Below, one piece after another: positions 17,055-27,300 of a stretch of 64,000 nt of DNA (position 1 is its first letter; every line of letters starts with the position of its first letter). The notes under the pieces were generated by a model. It was not told where the DNA came from. It saw only the letters and a list, made by a program, of their open reading frames with translations, and did not search any database. The stretch comes from Ignavibacteria bacterium (lineage in GTDB: Bacteria > Bacteroidota > Ignavibacteria > OLB7): NCBI GenBank assembly GCA_020635205.1, contig JACKAE010000003.1, positions 1,002,596-1,066,595 on the forward strand. The letters run 5' to 3'. Both the position numbers and the translations under genes were made by a program.

Positions 17055-20000
17055 TCAGTCAACCTCGATCACCTGGTAGGTGAAGATATACGTATCAGCT
17101 CCGTTCCCACTCGTTGTTGAAATGTTGAGGTCGAACGATGTGGTGGTCATGTTGCTGACGAAGTAGGTCGACCCAGCAGATGTTGCGTTGGCCGCCGTCA
17201 CTGTCACGACTGGAGTGCTCGCGTAGGCTGCGTTATAGGTAACCGTGATTACTCCCGTGCCGATCGCTCCACCGTCGGTTGCCGTTAGCAGTCCAGCAAC
17301 GTCGGTTGAGGGAGCTGCTACCGTCACACCGGCAGCTAAGTTTGCCCCATCCCCCGCAGCAGTTGGAGCCGTCCCCTGTGATGTCCAGTGTCCCTCGTTA
17401 ATCACGATTCGAGAATTCGTGACCGACGTTGCACCGTTTAATCTCAGAGAGGTGAGGGTAGGATCCGATGTCCAACTCATCACTCCTCCAGTACTGCTCG
17501 TCATCACCTCCCCATTCACAGCGGGTAGTGATGTCGGCAAGGTATAGTTGATATCTGCTCCCTGCGCTCCTGCTTGGAAACTCGTGTAGTTGACTCCTCC
17601 CGGAGGGAACGCTCCGGTTGTCCCGTTCGCCTCGTAGAACCGGAGCTGACTCGCTCCGTTGTCGTTGTTTGCAAGCCACAGGTCGGCGTTGCCGAATACT
17701 GCCGTGTTCGCCGCGCTGATCGTCATGTCGTTTGAACCGGTGTTCGACAGATATCCGAAGGTCTGGTCTGCCGAAGCTGTCAAGGTCAACCCACGTCCAC
17801 CCGGGATTGCCGTATAATTGCCTGCCGACACGTTCCACGCGCCACCACTGATCGTTGAGAAGTCACTCGTCATACTGTTCTGCTCTCCTCCGCCGATCGT
17901 CGATCGAAGCCCCCCTGCCGTGTTCAATCTTCCTCCAGCAACAACGGCGTGGTTATGCGCTGCCGTGTTCGACTCTCCACCACTTACTACTGCGTATTGG
18001 ATCGAAGCGGTGTTCGACCTTCCGCCGCCAACTGTCGAGTTCACACCTGATGCCGTGTTCAACTCTCCACCCGAGACCGTTGATCGCGTTCCCGATGCCG
18101 TGTTGCTCCCTCCACCGCCGACCGTTGCCTGAGTCGTCGAAGCCACGTTCGATGATCCTCCACCCACCGTCGAGAGAATCCCCGACGCCGTGTTCCCCTG
18201 CCCTCCGCTGACGTGTGACCGAACTCCCGACGCCTGATTAGATTCTCCACCAGAGACCGATGCGTAGTCTGTCGAAGCGGTGTTCGACGCTCCTCCAGCC
18301 ACTGTTGAGCGAAGCCCTGATGCACTATTCTGAAATCCTCCGCCGACGGTTGCTTCTGCCAATGCAGTGTTGCTTTCACCTCCACTCACCACCGACCTCA
18401 AGCCCGACGCAGTGTTCGACCTTCCGCCGCCGACTGTCGAGTTCACGCCTGATGCCGTGTTCAACTCTCCTCCCGAGATCGTTGAGCGCGTTCCCGATGC
18501 CGTGTTGCTCCCTCCACCGCCGACCGTTGCCTGAGTCGTCGAAGCCACGTTCGATGATCCTCCACCCACCGTCGAGAGAATCCCCGACGCCGTGTTCCCC
18601 TGCCCTCCGCTGACGTGTGAGCGGACTCCCGAAGCGCTATTCGACTCTCCACCAGAGACAGATGAGTAGTCTGCCGACGCTGTGTTCGACGATCCTCCAC
18701 CCACTGTTGAGCGAAGCGCTGATGCAGTGTTGTTTGCGCCTCCCCCTACGGTCGCCTGCGTATTTGAAGCGGTATTCGTCACACCACCACTTACTGTCGC
18801 GTGTGTCCCCGATGCGGTGTTCAACTCTCCACCCGACACCGTTGAACGAATTCCCGACGCAGTGTGACCAATGCCGCCACCTATTACCGACAGAGGGCCT
18901 GATGCAACCTGCGTTGCTGCAACGCGAGCTGTCTGCAAGTCAATCGCTCGATCCCCACGAGCATCCCCCCCCGCATCGCGCTGAATGCTTCCGTTCGTGT
19001 TGAAGATCAGACGGTCGACGTTGTTCGTCCGGATGTGCAGGGCGACGTTGTCGGTTGTACCGATGAAGTTCGTCCCCGGGATCGTCCCACTGTTCCCGGT
19101 TAGCGACCAGGCAAATGTCGTGGCTGCCGTCGCAGGGTCAACCCAACTCAGCTGACCCGTTCCCGCATCCAGTTGCAGCAACCCTTCTTCTACCGTCGTC
19201 GTTGCTGTTGTGCTCAACGGCAAAACGTAGTTGATGTCACCCGTCTGCGCTCCCGCCTCAAATGACGTGTAATTGGTCGCCCCAGGAAAGTTTCCAAACG
19301 CCCCGTTTGCCTCGTAGAACCGAAGCTGGCTGGCGGCGTTGTCGTTGTTTGCCAACCACAAGTCCGCGTTGCCGAAGACCGCAACGTCCGGTACACTGAT
19401 GGCCATGGTGTTGATGCCGACTCCACTCAGGAATCCGAAGCTCCTGTCGGCAGCGTCTGTAAGGAATAAATTTCTGCCACCCGGAATTGCCGCATAGTCG
19501 CCTGAAGCCGTGTTGCCCGTACCTCCACCGACTGTTGAGTTCACTCCCGAAGCCGTGTTGCTCGAACCTCCACCGACTGTTGAGTTCGCTCCCGAAGCCG
19601 TGTTGTTCGAACCTCCACCGACTATTGAGACGGATCCCGAAGCCGTGTTGGTGCTACCTCCACCGACAGTTGAGGAGGATCCCGAAGCCGTGTTGAAATT
19701 ACCTCCACTGACGGTTGAAGTTAACCCGGAAGCCGTGTTGGTGTTACCTCCGCCGATGACAGATCGGTCACCCGACGCTGTGTTCCGCTCTCCTCCCGCC
19801 ACGATCGATCGGAGACCGGAGGCAACCTGTGTTACGGCGGCTCTCTCCGTCTGCATGTCGATTGCATTCGTTCCACGAGCGTTGCCCCCCACATCCCGCT
19901 GGATGCTTCCGTTCGTGTTGAAGATCATTCGGTCGACGTTGTTCGTCCGGATGTTCAGGGCGACGTTATCCGTTGTGCCGAGAAAATTCGTTCCCGCCGT

Positions 20001-20669
20001 TGTCCCGCTGTTCCCGGTCAGTGACCATGCCAGTCCGTTGATTACCGTTCCGGCAGCACGTTTCTCCAGATCACCATTCCCATCTGCTATCACAAAGCTC
20101 TCGTTCGCGCCGAGAGCCACAGCATTCCCTGCTCCTCCAAGTGAACCCATACGAACGTTCGGCGTCCCGGCTACTCCGTCGACGTGCAGACGCTGTGCCG
20201 GTGTCGACGTTCCGATGCCAAGCTCTCCTCCAGAAGTGAGCCTCATCCGTTCGGTATTGTCCGTAATGAAGCGGACGTGCGTTGGATCGAGTGTACCGAA
20301 GAAGTTGTCCGTTCCGTCGACCAAGCCCCCATTACCGACAGTCAACCAACCGAGGTTGCTCCCGGTAGTCAGTATCGCATCCCACTGAAAGCTGCCGGAT
20401 GCATCGCTCCAGACCTGTGGAACTCCCAGATCGATGTTGAAAATCATCAGTCCGTTGGCAGGCGCAGCGATAGCATTGCGCTGAGCCGTGTTCATCCGAG
20501 GCATGAGGAAGCCCTTCGTCGTCGAAGTCATGTCGAACATTGCACTCGGATCGGGAAGGATTGTCCCAAGCCCCATATCCCCCTGCGAGTCGGAAACTGG
20601 TTGTGAGATAAGAGAATGAGTAGAAACGAGAGTGCAGACAACAAGTACGAAAAGTCGAGTATTTCTCAT
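17055..20669 (-). CDS. secreted YadA-head-like repeat protein (1204 aa)
   Basis: A signal peptide (~1-23) leads into the KGFLMPRMNTAQRNA / GLMIFNIDLG module shared with the 651-aa protein. Two large modules follow. Each starts with SLTGNSGT.xGTNF(L/I)GTTD and GSIQRD.GG.ARG, runs through many 14-residue repeats of the form STVGGGSSNTASG, and ends with 'FGNADLWLANND ... QLRFYEANG'. The C-terminal ~130 residues match the 651-aa protein's cap. The repeats fit a left-handed trimeric beta-roll. The membrane anchor of true trimeric autotransporters is missing. DNA inside the repeats is internally duplicated with a 402-base offset (around 18079 and 18481). It is divergent from the NACHT array that starts at 21030. 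Confidence 0.75.
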   Translation of the reverse strand: MRNTRLFVLVVCTLVSTHSLISQPVSDSQGDMGLGTILPDPSAMFDMTSTTKGFLMPRMNTAQRNAIAAPANGLMIFNIDLGVPQVWSDASGSFQWDAILTTGSNLGWLTVGNGGLVDGTDNFFGTLDPTHVRFITDNTERMRLTSGGELGIGTSTPAQRLHVDGVAGTPNVRMGSLGGAGNAVALGANESFVIADGNGDLEKRAAGTVINGLAWSLTGNSGTTAGTNFLGTTDNVALNIRTNNVDRMIFNTNGSIQRDVGGNARGTNAIDMQTERAAVTQVASGLRSIVAGGERNTASGDRSVIGGGNTNTASGLTSTVSGGNFNTASGSSSTVGGGSTNTASGSVSIVGGGSNNTASGANSTVGGGSSNTASGVNSTVGGGTGNTASGDYAAIPGGRNLFLTDAADRSFGFLSGVGINTMAISVPDVAVFGNADLWLANNDNAASQLRFYEANGAFGNFPGATNYTSFEAGAQTGDINYVLPLSTTATTTVEEGLLQLDAGTGQLSWVDPATAATTFAWSLTGNSGTIPGTNFIGTTDNVALHIRTNNVDRLIFNTNGSIQRDAGGDARGDRAIDLQTARVAATQVASGPLSVIGGGIGHTASGIRSTVSGGELNTASGTHATVSGGVTNTASNTQATVGGGANNTASALRSTVGGGSSNTASADYSSVSGGESNSASGVRSHVSGGQGNTASGILSTVGGGSSNVASTTQATVGGGGSNTASGTRSTISGGELNTASGVNSTVGGGRSNTASGLRSVVSGGESNTALAEATVGGGFQNSASGLRSTVAGGASNTASTDYASVSGGESNQASGVRSHVSGGQGNTASGILSTVGGGSSNVASTTQATVGGGGSNTASGTRSTVSGGELNTASGVNSTVGGGRSNTASIQYAVVSGGESNTAAHNHAVVAGGRLNTAGGLRSTIGGGEQNSMTSDFSTISGGAWNVSAGNYTAIPGGRGLTLTASADQTFGYLSNTGSNDMTISAANTAVFGNADLWLANNDNGASQLRFYEANGTTGAFPPGGVNYTSFQAGAQGADINYTLPTSLPAVNGEVMTSSTGGVMSWTSDPTLTSLRLNGATSVTNSRIVINEGHWTSQGTAPTAAGDGANLAAGVTVAAPSTDVAGLLTATDGGAIGTGVITVTYNAAYASTPVVTVTAANATSAGSTYFVSNMTTTSFDLNISTTSGNGADTYIFTYQVIEVD
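18055..18640 (-). repeat. 402-bp-offset direct repeat inside fibre gene
   Basis: About 190 bases from ~18055 recur from ~18457 almost unchanged, including the run of five repeat motifs encoding ISGG/VGGG units. The offset of 402 bases equals 134 codons, so the duplication is in frame. Confidence 0.7.
18965..18972 (-). repeat. G8 homopolymer in coding strand
   Basis: Eight C on the + strand sit in the second QRDAGGDARG segment of the 1204-aa fibre gene. The frame is open in this sequence. Confidence 0.5.
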
Positions 20670-21029
20670 TAGAATGAGTCGGTTAAAGTAAAAGAAAGAC
20701 CTCTATACTATATAGGTAACAGGTAACTGGAGGAAGAATACCCCAACCAAGGTCGCAAACGAAGTGCCAAATATATAAAAGTCCCCCCGAATTGGGCTGC
20801 CAGTTATATCCAAAGTTCATTCCCTTGAACGGGGGCAGCTCGATAGTTGTTGGTTCCTACCGTGAAGACTGTGGATGTTCAAGGATCGAGAACATCGATG
20901 TTCGCTCTACCATTAAAACCAGTTCCCACAGCGAAAATCACGAAGTGAACAACCCAGATAATCTTGACAGAATCTGATGAGTTTACGGCTATCTCTATGA
21001 GGTAAAACTTCTGAAACCTATTTTTAGGC
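20670..21029. other. divergent promoter region of fibre gene and NACHT array
   Basis: 360 bases between two divergent starts. A TATACTATATA stretch (20706-20716) and a repeated GGTAAC (20724-20736) are the only distinctive elements; both could belong to a promoter for the leftward gene. I see no strong ribosome binding site before the ATG at 21030. The single transcript of the seven-gene array probably starts here. Confidence 0.3.
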
Positions 21030-24000
21030 ATGTTAAAGGGCAACGAACTCCGAGTTTTTATCTCTTCTACCTTCCGCGACTTGGGGGAAGAACGGGAGCA
21101 TCTGGTCAAGAAGGTCTTCCCCGAGATCCGTGCACTCTGTCGACGCCGAGGAGTCACATTTACCGACGTTGACCTCCGTTGGGGACTGACCGACGAGCAG
21201 GCTGCCCTCGGTACCGTCATCCGCACCTGCCTCGAAGAGGTTGACAAGTGCAGACCATACTTCATCGGTATCATCGGCAACCGATACGGCTGGGTTCCGG
21301 AACTCCATGACATTCTCATGGATCCTGACCTCCTGGAGAAGTACCCGTTTGTTGAGGAGGCAGCTATCGATGGAACGAGCGTCACCGAGATGGAGTTCAT
21401 CCACGGAGTTTTCGACGCACCGAACGTCCACGGCGAGTATGCCTTCTTTTATCATCGCGGCGATGACATCGCCGATGCCGACGACCCGGAACGACTCGGC
21501 GCTCTCATCGAACGGTCACGCTCGACAGGCAGACCATTCCGAGAGTTCAGCGATGTCGAAGAACTTGGCGACGCGGTACGAAACGATCTCGTCGGCATCA
21601 TTGACAAGCACTGGCCGGACGACGAAGCACCGTCAGAGCTTGACATGGAACGTCGCGCACACGCCGCCTTCGCCGCCAGCCGCACCCGCGCCTACATCCC
21701 GCATCCGCTCTATCTCAAAGAGTTCACGACCTGGCTTGCCGGCAGCACGACGCCGCTGGTGATCACCGGTGCATCGGGACTCGGCAAAAGCTCGTTGGCC
21801 GCCTACCTGACCGACTATTACCACAGGAAGAACCCCGAGGCCTTCGTCGTCGCCCACTACGTCGGCGCGTCGCCGTCGAGCGGAACGGCAGTCGCCGTCA
21901 TACGCCATATCGTCGAAGCGATTCGCGCGCGGTTCGAGATAGCCGAAGAACTGCCGTCACGTCCGGAGGAGCTGCAGCAGAGCTTTGCCAACTGGCTCTT
22001 CCGCTGCCACGATCTGGCCAAGCAGAAAGGAATCGGTGTGCTGATTGTGATCGACGCCGTCAACCAGCTCGACGAGTCGGGGCAGCTGATGACGTGGTTG
22101 CCGCGGACGATCCCTTCGGGAGTAAGACTGATCGTCTCCACAACACCGGGTGCATCAGGCGAGCGCCTTGCAGAACGGAAGTGGTCGGAGCTTCGGGTGG
22201 AGCCGCTCGCCGACGAGCGTATCCGGCACAGCATCGTCGTCCGCTACTTAGGAGAGTTCCACAAGGGGATCAGCACCGAGCAGATACGCCGTGTGATCGG
22301 CAACGAGAAGGCCTCCTCCCCTCTCTACCTCCGCGTGGTCGCTGAGGAACTTCGTCTGCATGGCGAGCATGAGACACTCGACGAGGTAGTCAATCGCTAT
22401 AGCAGTGCCGCCGACCTTCTGGAGGTGTTCGATCTGATGCTGGAACGAACGGAACGCGACTACGGCAAAGATCAGATACGGGGCCTTCTCGGCTTGATCG
22501 CTTCGTCGCGTTACGGTCTGAGCGAGGAAGATATTCTGGAGTTGATGAGTATCAGCCGCCTTGATCTGTCACGTCTCCTCTTCTCCTTTGACTACCATCT
22601 ACTGCAGCGTGATGGACTTCTCAGCTTCTTTCATGACTACCTGCATCAAGCGGTCGATACGCGGTATCTGGCCGATGAACAGACGAAGCTGGCAACCCAT
22701 CGAAGGTTGGCGAGATATTTCGAGAGCCGTGTGTCGGCAGCGATAGCCGAGGAGGCCGACGTGCAAACGCGCATGGCAAGCGAGCTGATGTATCAGTTGA
22801 GTACCATCGGAGAAATCGATCGCCTGCATGAGTTACTGGCAACGATGCCGGTCTTTCTTGCACTCTTTACCGGAACCACACGATACGACGTATTGGGCTA
22901 CTGGTCGGGCGTGGAGGAGAGGAGCGAGATCGACAGATACTATCGAGAGGGAGTCGACAATTGGGAGCTTGCCGACGGAGCAGAACGAAGTGCCGGTGTG
23001 GGCCAGGTCGTGAAACTCCTCGAAGGGTTGAGCCGATGGTCGAGCGCAATTGATCTCAGTCGGGAACGACTCTCCTCCGCGGCCGCACGTGGCGACACCC
23101 GGGAGGAAGCAGAATCCCGCTGGAACCTCGCAGGGTTGTTGTTTTTTCGCGGAGAGTATGATTCGGCACTCGAGGAGCTGGCGCGGGCGCTGGACCTGTA
23201 CACGGAGCTTGGTGACCGTCAGGGTATTGCCGTTGTGCACGGACATATAGGGGTTCTGCACATGAATCTCGGCAAGTACGACCGAGCACTGGAGAATCTT
23301 GGTGTAGAGTTGCAGATCAGCGAAGAGTTGGGCGACCGAGGAGGTGTCGCCAAGGCACAGGGGAATATGGGTATCGTCTACAATTATCGAGGCGAGTTTG
23401 ACCGAGCATTGGAGAGCTTTGGTGTGCAGTTACGCATCAGCGAAGAGTTGGGCGACCGAAGGATGGTGGCCTATGCGCGTGGAAACATCGGTATTGTGCA
23501 CGCACACAACGGAGAGCACGAGAAAGTGCTGGATAACTTCGGTGTGAAACTGCGGATCAGCGAGGAGTTGGGTGACCGAAGAAGTGTCGCCAACGCGCAT
23601 GGGAACATGAGCAGGGTCTATTTCGAACGCGGAGAGATGGAGAGAGCACTTGAAGGCTATACTGTTGACCTACGAATCAACGAGGAGTTGGGCGATCGCA
23701 ACCGCGCAGCTATTGCGCGGGGGAACCTGGGCAACGTGTACCAGGGTCTCGGGAACTATGATAAAGCTCTCGAACAGTTCACCATGGCAATGGCGGAGCA
23801 TCGTCAGCTCGGCTACCGCTATGGTGTGCTCCACTGGCTGAAGGGGATCGTTGGACTGTTGCTCGATCTTGTCGAGAATGACAGACCGATGCCGAAGTCT
23901 CTGTCCGAGCACGTTCCGGGAGCAGAGGCGGGGAGATGGCAGACTCTCGCCCTGAGCATGGCTCGGGAGCAGGCCGAGGAGTTAGTAGCAGTGTCACAGG

Positions 24001-24314
24001 ATCTGTCAAACCCCGATATGGTGCTTGATGGTCAGGTGCTGCTGGCACGCATTACCGCAGCTCAGGGAGACAAAAGGGGTGCCCTTCACCGCCTTGCCGA
24101 AATCCTGGAGGAATCGTCCAACGATGATCATCGCGCCGAGCTTCATTATTGGCGCTGGAGGCTCGATCCAACGAGTATCGACGACGGCATCATCGCGCTT
24201 GATCTGTACCGATCCCTCATCGACAAGACGCCGAAACACTACTTCCGCGAGCGGATTGAGGAGCTGGGTGCGATTGAACCAACGACAGAGGGACTGACTG
24301 ATGCAACAGAGTAA
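21030..24314 (+). CDS. STAND-1: DUF4062-NACHT-like-TPR protein
   Basis: First of the array, 1094 aa. DUF4062 (~7-95) has the hallmark RVFISSTFRDLGEEREHL, followed by VDLRWGLT, EEVDKCRPYFIGI and NRYGWVPE. This is type A: the next segment reads LHDILMDPDLL ... SVTEMEFIHGVF. The P-loop is GASGLGKS at 247-254 (Lys253); the Walker B is VLIVIDAVNQLD with Asp342. A winged-helix-like segment with LLSFFHDYLHQAV follows at ~500-545. Six TPR units of 40 residues (~700-950, e.g. GEFDRALESFGVQLRISEEL) and the conserved AELHYWRWRL cap complete it. Proteins with this order are STAND signalling NTPases: TPRs usually sense, the NTPase oligomerises and the N-terminus is the effector. Its end overlaps STAND-2 by 14 bases. 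Confidence 0.85.
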   Translation: MLKGNELRVFISSTFRDLGEEREHLVKKVFPEIRALCRRRGVTFTDVDLRWGLTDEQAALGTVIRTCLEEVDKCRPYFIGIIGNRYGWVPELHDILMDPDLLEKYPFVEEAAIDGTSVTEMEFIHGVFDAPNVHGEYAFFYHRGDDIADADDPERLGALIERSRSTGRPFREFSDVEELGDAVRNDLVGIIDKHWPDDEAPSELDMERRAHAAFAASRTRAYIPHPLYLKEFTTWLAGSTTPLVITGASGLGKSSLAAYLTDYYHRKNPEAFVVAHYVGASPSSGTAVAVIRHIVEAIRARFEIAEELPSRPEELQQSFANWLFRCHDLAKQKGIGVLIVIDAVNQLDESGQLMTWLPRTIPSGVRLIVSTTPGASGERLAERKWSELRVEPLADERIRHSIVVRYLGEFHKGISTEQIRRVIGNEKASSPLYLRVVAEELRLHGEHETLDEVVNRYSSAADLLEVFDLMLERTERDYGKDQIRGLLGLIASSRYGLSEEDILELMSISRLDLSRLLFSFDYHLLQRDGLLSFFHDYLHQAVDTRYLADEQTKLATHRRLARYFESRVSAAIAEEADVQTRMASELMYQLSTIGEIDRLHELLATMPVFLALFTGTTRYDVLGYWSGVEERSEIDRYYREGVDNWELADGAERSAGVGQVVKLLEGLSRWSSAIDLSRERLSSAAARGDTREEAESRWNLAGLLFFRGEYDSALEELARALDLYTELGDRQGIAVVHGHIGVLHMNLGKYDRALENLGVELQISEELGDRGGVAKAQGNMGIVYNYRGEFDRALESFGVQLRISEELGDRRMVAYARGNIGIVHAHNGEHEKVLDNFGVKLRISEELGDRRSVANAHGNMSRVYFERGEMERALEGYTVDLRINEELGDRNRAAIARGNLGNVYQGLGNYDKALEQFTMAMAEHRQLGYRYGVLHWLKGIVGLLLDLVENDRPMPKSLSEHVPGAEAGRWQTLALSMAREQAEELVAVSQDLSNPDMVLDGQVLLARITAAQGDKRGALHRLAEILEESSNDDHRAELHYWRWRLDPTSIDDGIIALDLYRSLIDKTPKHYFRERIEELGAIEPTTEGLTDATE

Positions 24315-27300
24315 CGAACTTCGAGTTTTTATCTCCTCCACCTTCCGCGACTTGGGGGAAGAACGGGAGCACCTGGTGAAGAGAATCTTTCCGGAGATCC
24401 GCGCCCTGTGCCGTCAGCGCGGCATTACCTTCACCGAGGTCGATCTCCGGTGGGGACTCACCGATCAGGACGTCAAGCTCGGACAGGTCATCCGGGCATG
24501 CCTTGAGGAAGTCGACAAGTGCAGACCGTACTTCATCGGTATCAGCGGTGACCGCTACGGGTACGTTCCTTCCTACCTCGACATCCAGAAAGACCCGACG
24601 CTGATTGAACTCTACCCGTGGATCGAGGATGCTGCGATCGATGGGATGAGCATCACCGAGATGGAAGCGCACTACGCTCTGCTCGGGGCCGAAGGAATCG
24701 GCTGTGTCCCGGCCGATAAAGCCCGATTCTACTTCCGGCGACATCGTGAAAGTTTTCAGGATGAGTCCGAGAAGAACGAGGAGCTACGACTTCTTGAAGC
24801 ATTTCAGCAACGCATCGAGGCGAGTGGAGCATTGATCGAGAAGTTCCGCGATCCCGTCTCTCTCGGTGAGATGATCTACGACGATCTGATAAGGATCATC
24901 AAGACAGACTTTGCCGACGCTCTCCCTCCCACTCCACTCGACGAAGAGCGAGCACGGCACGAAGCCTTCTCCCTCAGCCGTCGCCGCGCCTACATCGCCA
25001 ATCCCGTCTATCTGAAGCGACTCAACGACCACGTCGCCGATGATGCCCCTCCGCTTGTCGTCTACGCAGAGAGCGGTTCGGGCAAGTCCTCCCTCTTTGC
25101 CTTCTGGGCCGAGCAGTTCCGACGCAAGAACCCCGAGGCTTACATCATCGAACACTACGTCGGTATCGGTGCGACGGCTACGGACCACTATGCGATCATC
25201 CGTCACATTTGCATGGAGATCAACGAACGCTTCGACCGGGATGAGGAGATTCCCTCGGAGCCGGCGAAGCTGGAGACCGCACTCGGTCAATGGCTCGGAT
25301 ACGCCGACCATGCCCTGAAGAAGAACGACGAGCGGATGGTGCTCATACTCGACGGCCTCAATCAGTTGCAGGGAGAGGCGTTGAGGCTTCGATGGATACC
25401 GGATGTGATATCACCCACAATCCGCCTGATCCTGAGTTCGACGGTCGAGGGAACATTGGTAGAGCTTCAGAAGCGTGGTTGGTCGCGCTTCGGAATGCAG
25501 GCGCTCTCCGAGGCCGAGCGTGAGACGATCGTTGTCCGTTACCTCGCCGAATACCGCAAGTCGCTGAACACCGAGCAGATCAACAAGATCGCGTCGGACT
25601 ACAAGTCGGGTCATCCCCTCTTCCTGAAGACGGTACTCGAAGAACTTCGACTTGTCAGTCGCCACGAAGACCTTGAGCGCCGGATCGACGAGTATCTGAG
25701 CGCAACCGGGACTGAAGACCTGTTCCAGAAAGTGCTCGAACGGATCGAGGAAGATCATGGAGCGCGTGCGGTGCGTGAATCACTCTCAGCTCTCTGGTGC
25801 AGTCGGAGTGGATTGAGTGAACAGGAACTCTCGGAGCTGAGCGGCTTCTCCCGGTTGAAGATCACGGCGATGACCGCAGGGCTTGATTACCATCTGGTGC
25901 GCAAGGAGGGTCGTCTGACGTTCTTTCACGACTACCTTCGACGCGCGGTCGAGAAGCGGTATCTGGTCCAATCGGGCTACCGCCGGGAGCGTTACCGGAT
26001 GCTGGCGGAGCACTTCGAGCAAGTCGAGGTGACGCTACGCTCGACCCAGGAGTTGCTGCATGCGCTGGCGTCGCAAGGTGACCGGGAGCGATTGGAGGGT
26101 GTGTTGGCGGAGATCGGGCGCTTTGTGTTGCTGTGGAGATCGGATCGATACGAGGTGCTTGGGTACTGGTCGGGGATTGACCCGGAGTCAATTGCCTCGG
26201 CGTACCGATCGGGCGTGGAGGCGTGGGTACAGTCGGAGTCACCGTCGGCGGAGCGTCAGGCGGAGGTTCTCGGCTCGATCGCTGCGATGTACTTTGCAGT
26301 ATCCAACTGGGTCGAAGCCGAGCGAGTGCAGCGGCATCGTCTGAGTTTGCTGCAAGAGTTGAAAGATCGTGTGGGCGAGTCACATGCTCTCTCATTGGTA
26401 TCAATGCTGGCGAAAAATCTGGGCCGGATGGAAGAAGCAGAGGAGTTGGTGCGGAGTGCGGAGCAGTTGGCTCGGGAGCTTGGCGATCAACAGAGCATTG
26501 CCGCAGCCTTGGGTACTCGGGCTCTCATGAAATCGACTCGCGGTGAGTACGCCGACGCGCTTGCGTGTTTGGCTGAGCAGGAGAAGATTGCACGGGAGTC
26601 GGGCGATAGATTGACCATTGTCCTTGCCGTGGGCAATCGTGGCAACGTGCACGCGAGGCGCGGGGAGTACACCGAAGCGCTGGGGTGCTATCGAGAGGCG
26701 GAGCAACTGGCCCGGGATCTTGGTGATCGACGGAGCATGGCCAGTGCGGTGGGCAATCACGGCATCGTGCATTACAATCTCGGAGAGTACGCCGAGGCGC
26801 TGGGGTGCTATCGAGAGGCGGAGCAACTGGCCCGGGATCTTGGTGATCGACGGAGCATTGTCCGTGTGGTCGGTAATCGCGGCAGCGTGCATGCGAGTCG
26901 CGGAGAATACACCGAGGCGTTGGAGTGTTTTCGCGAGCAGGAGTCGATTGCGCGCGAACTTGGTGATCGCGAGATCATTGCCACTGCCCTGGAAAATCGC
27001 GGCAGCGTTAATCTTGTTCGCGGCGAGTACAGCGAGGCGTTGGAGCGCTACGAGCAGGCATCCTCAGAGCATCGGGCCATCGGCTTTCGCTACGGACTGA
27101 GCCACGGGCTCGAGGGAACCGCGCGAGTGCTCCTGGAGCTTGTCGAGGCTGGCGGTGAACTACCGGCGTATCTGGCCAAGTATCTTCCCGATGTCTCCGT
27201 CGAGAGCTGGCAGGCACTGTCGCTGCGAACCGCACGTGAGCGTGCGGAGGAATGCCTTTCGATCTCCCGCGAGCTATCGAAGCCGGACACGCTCTCCTCA

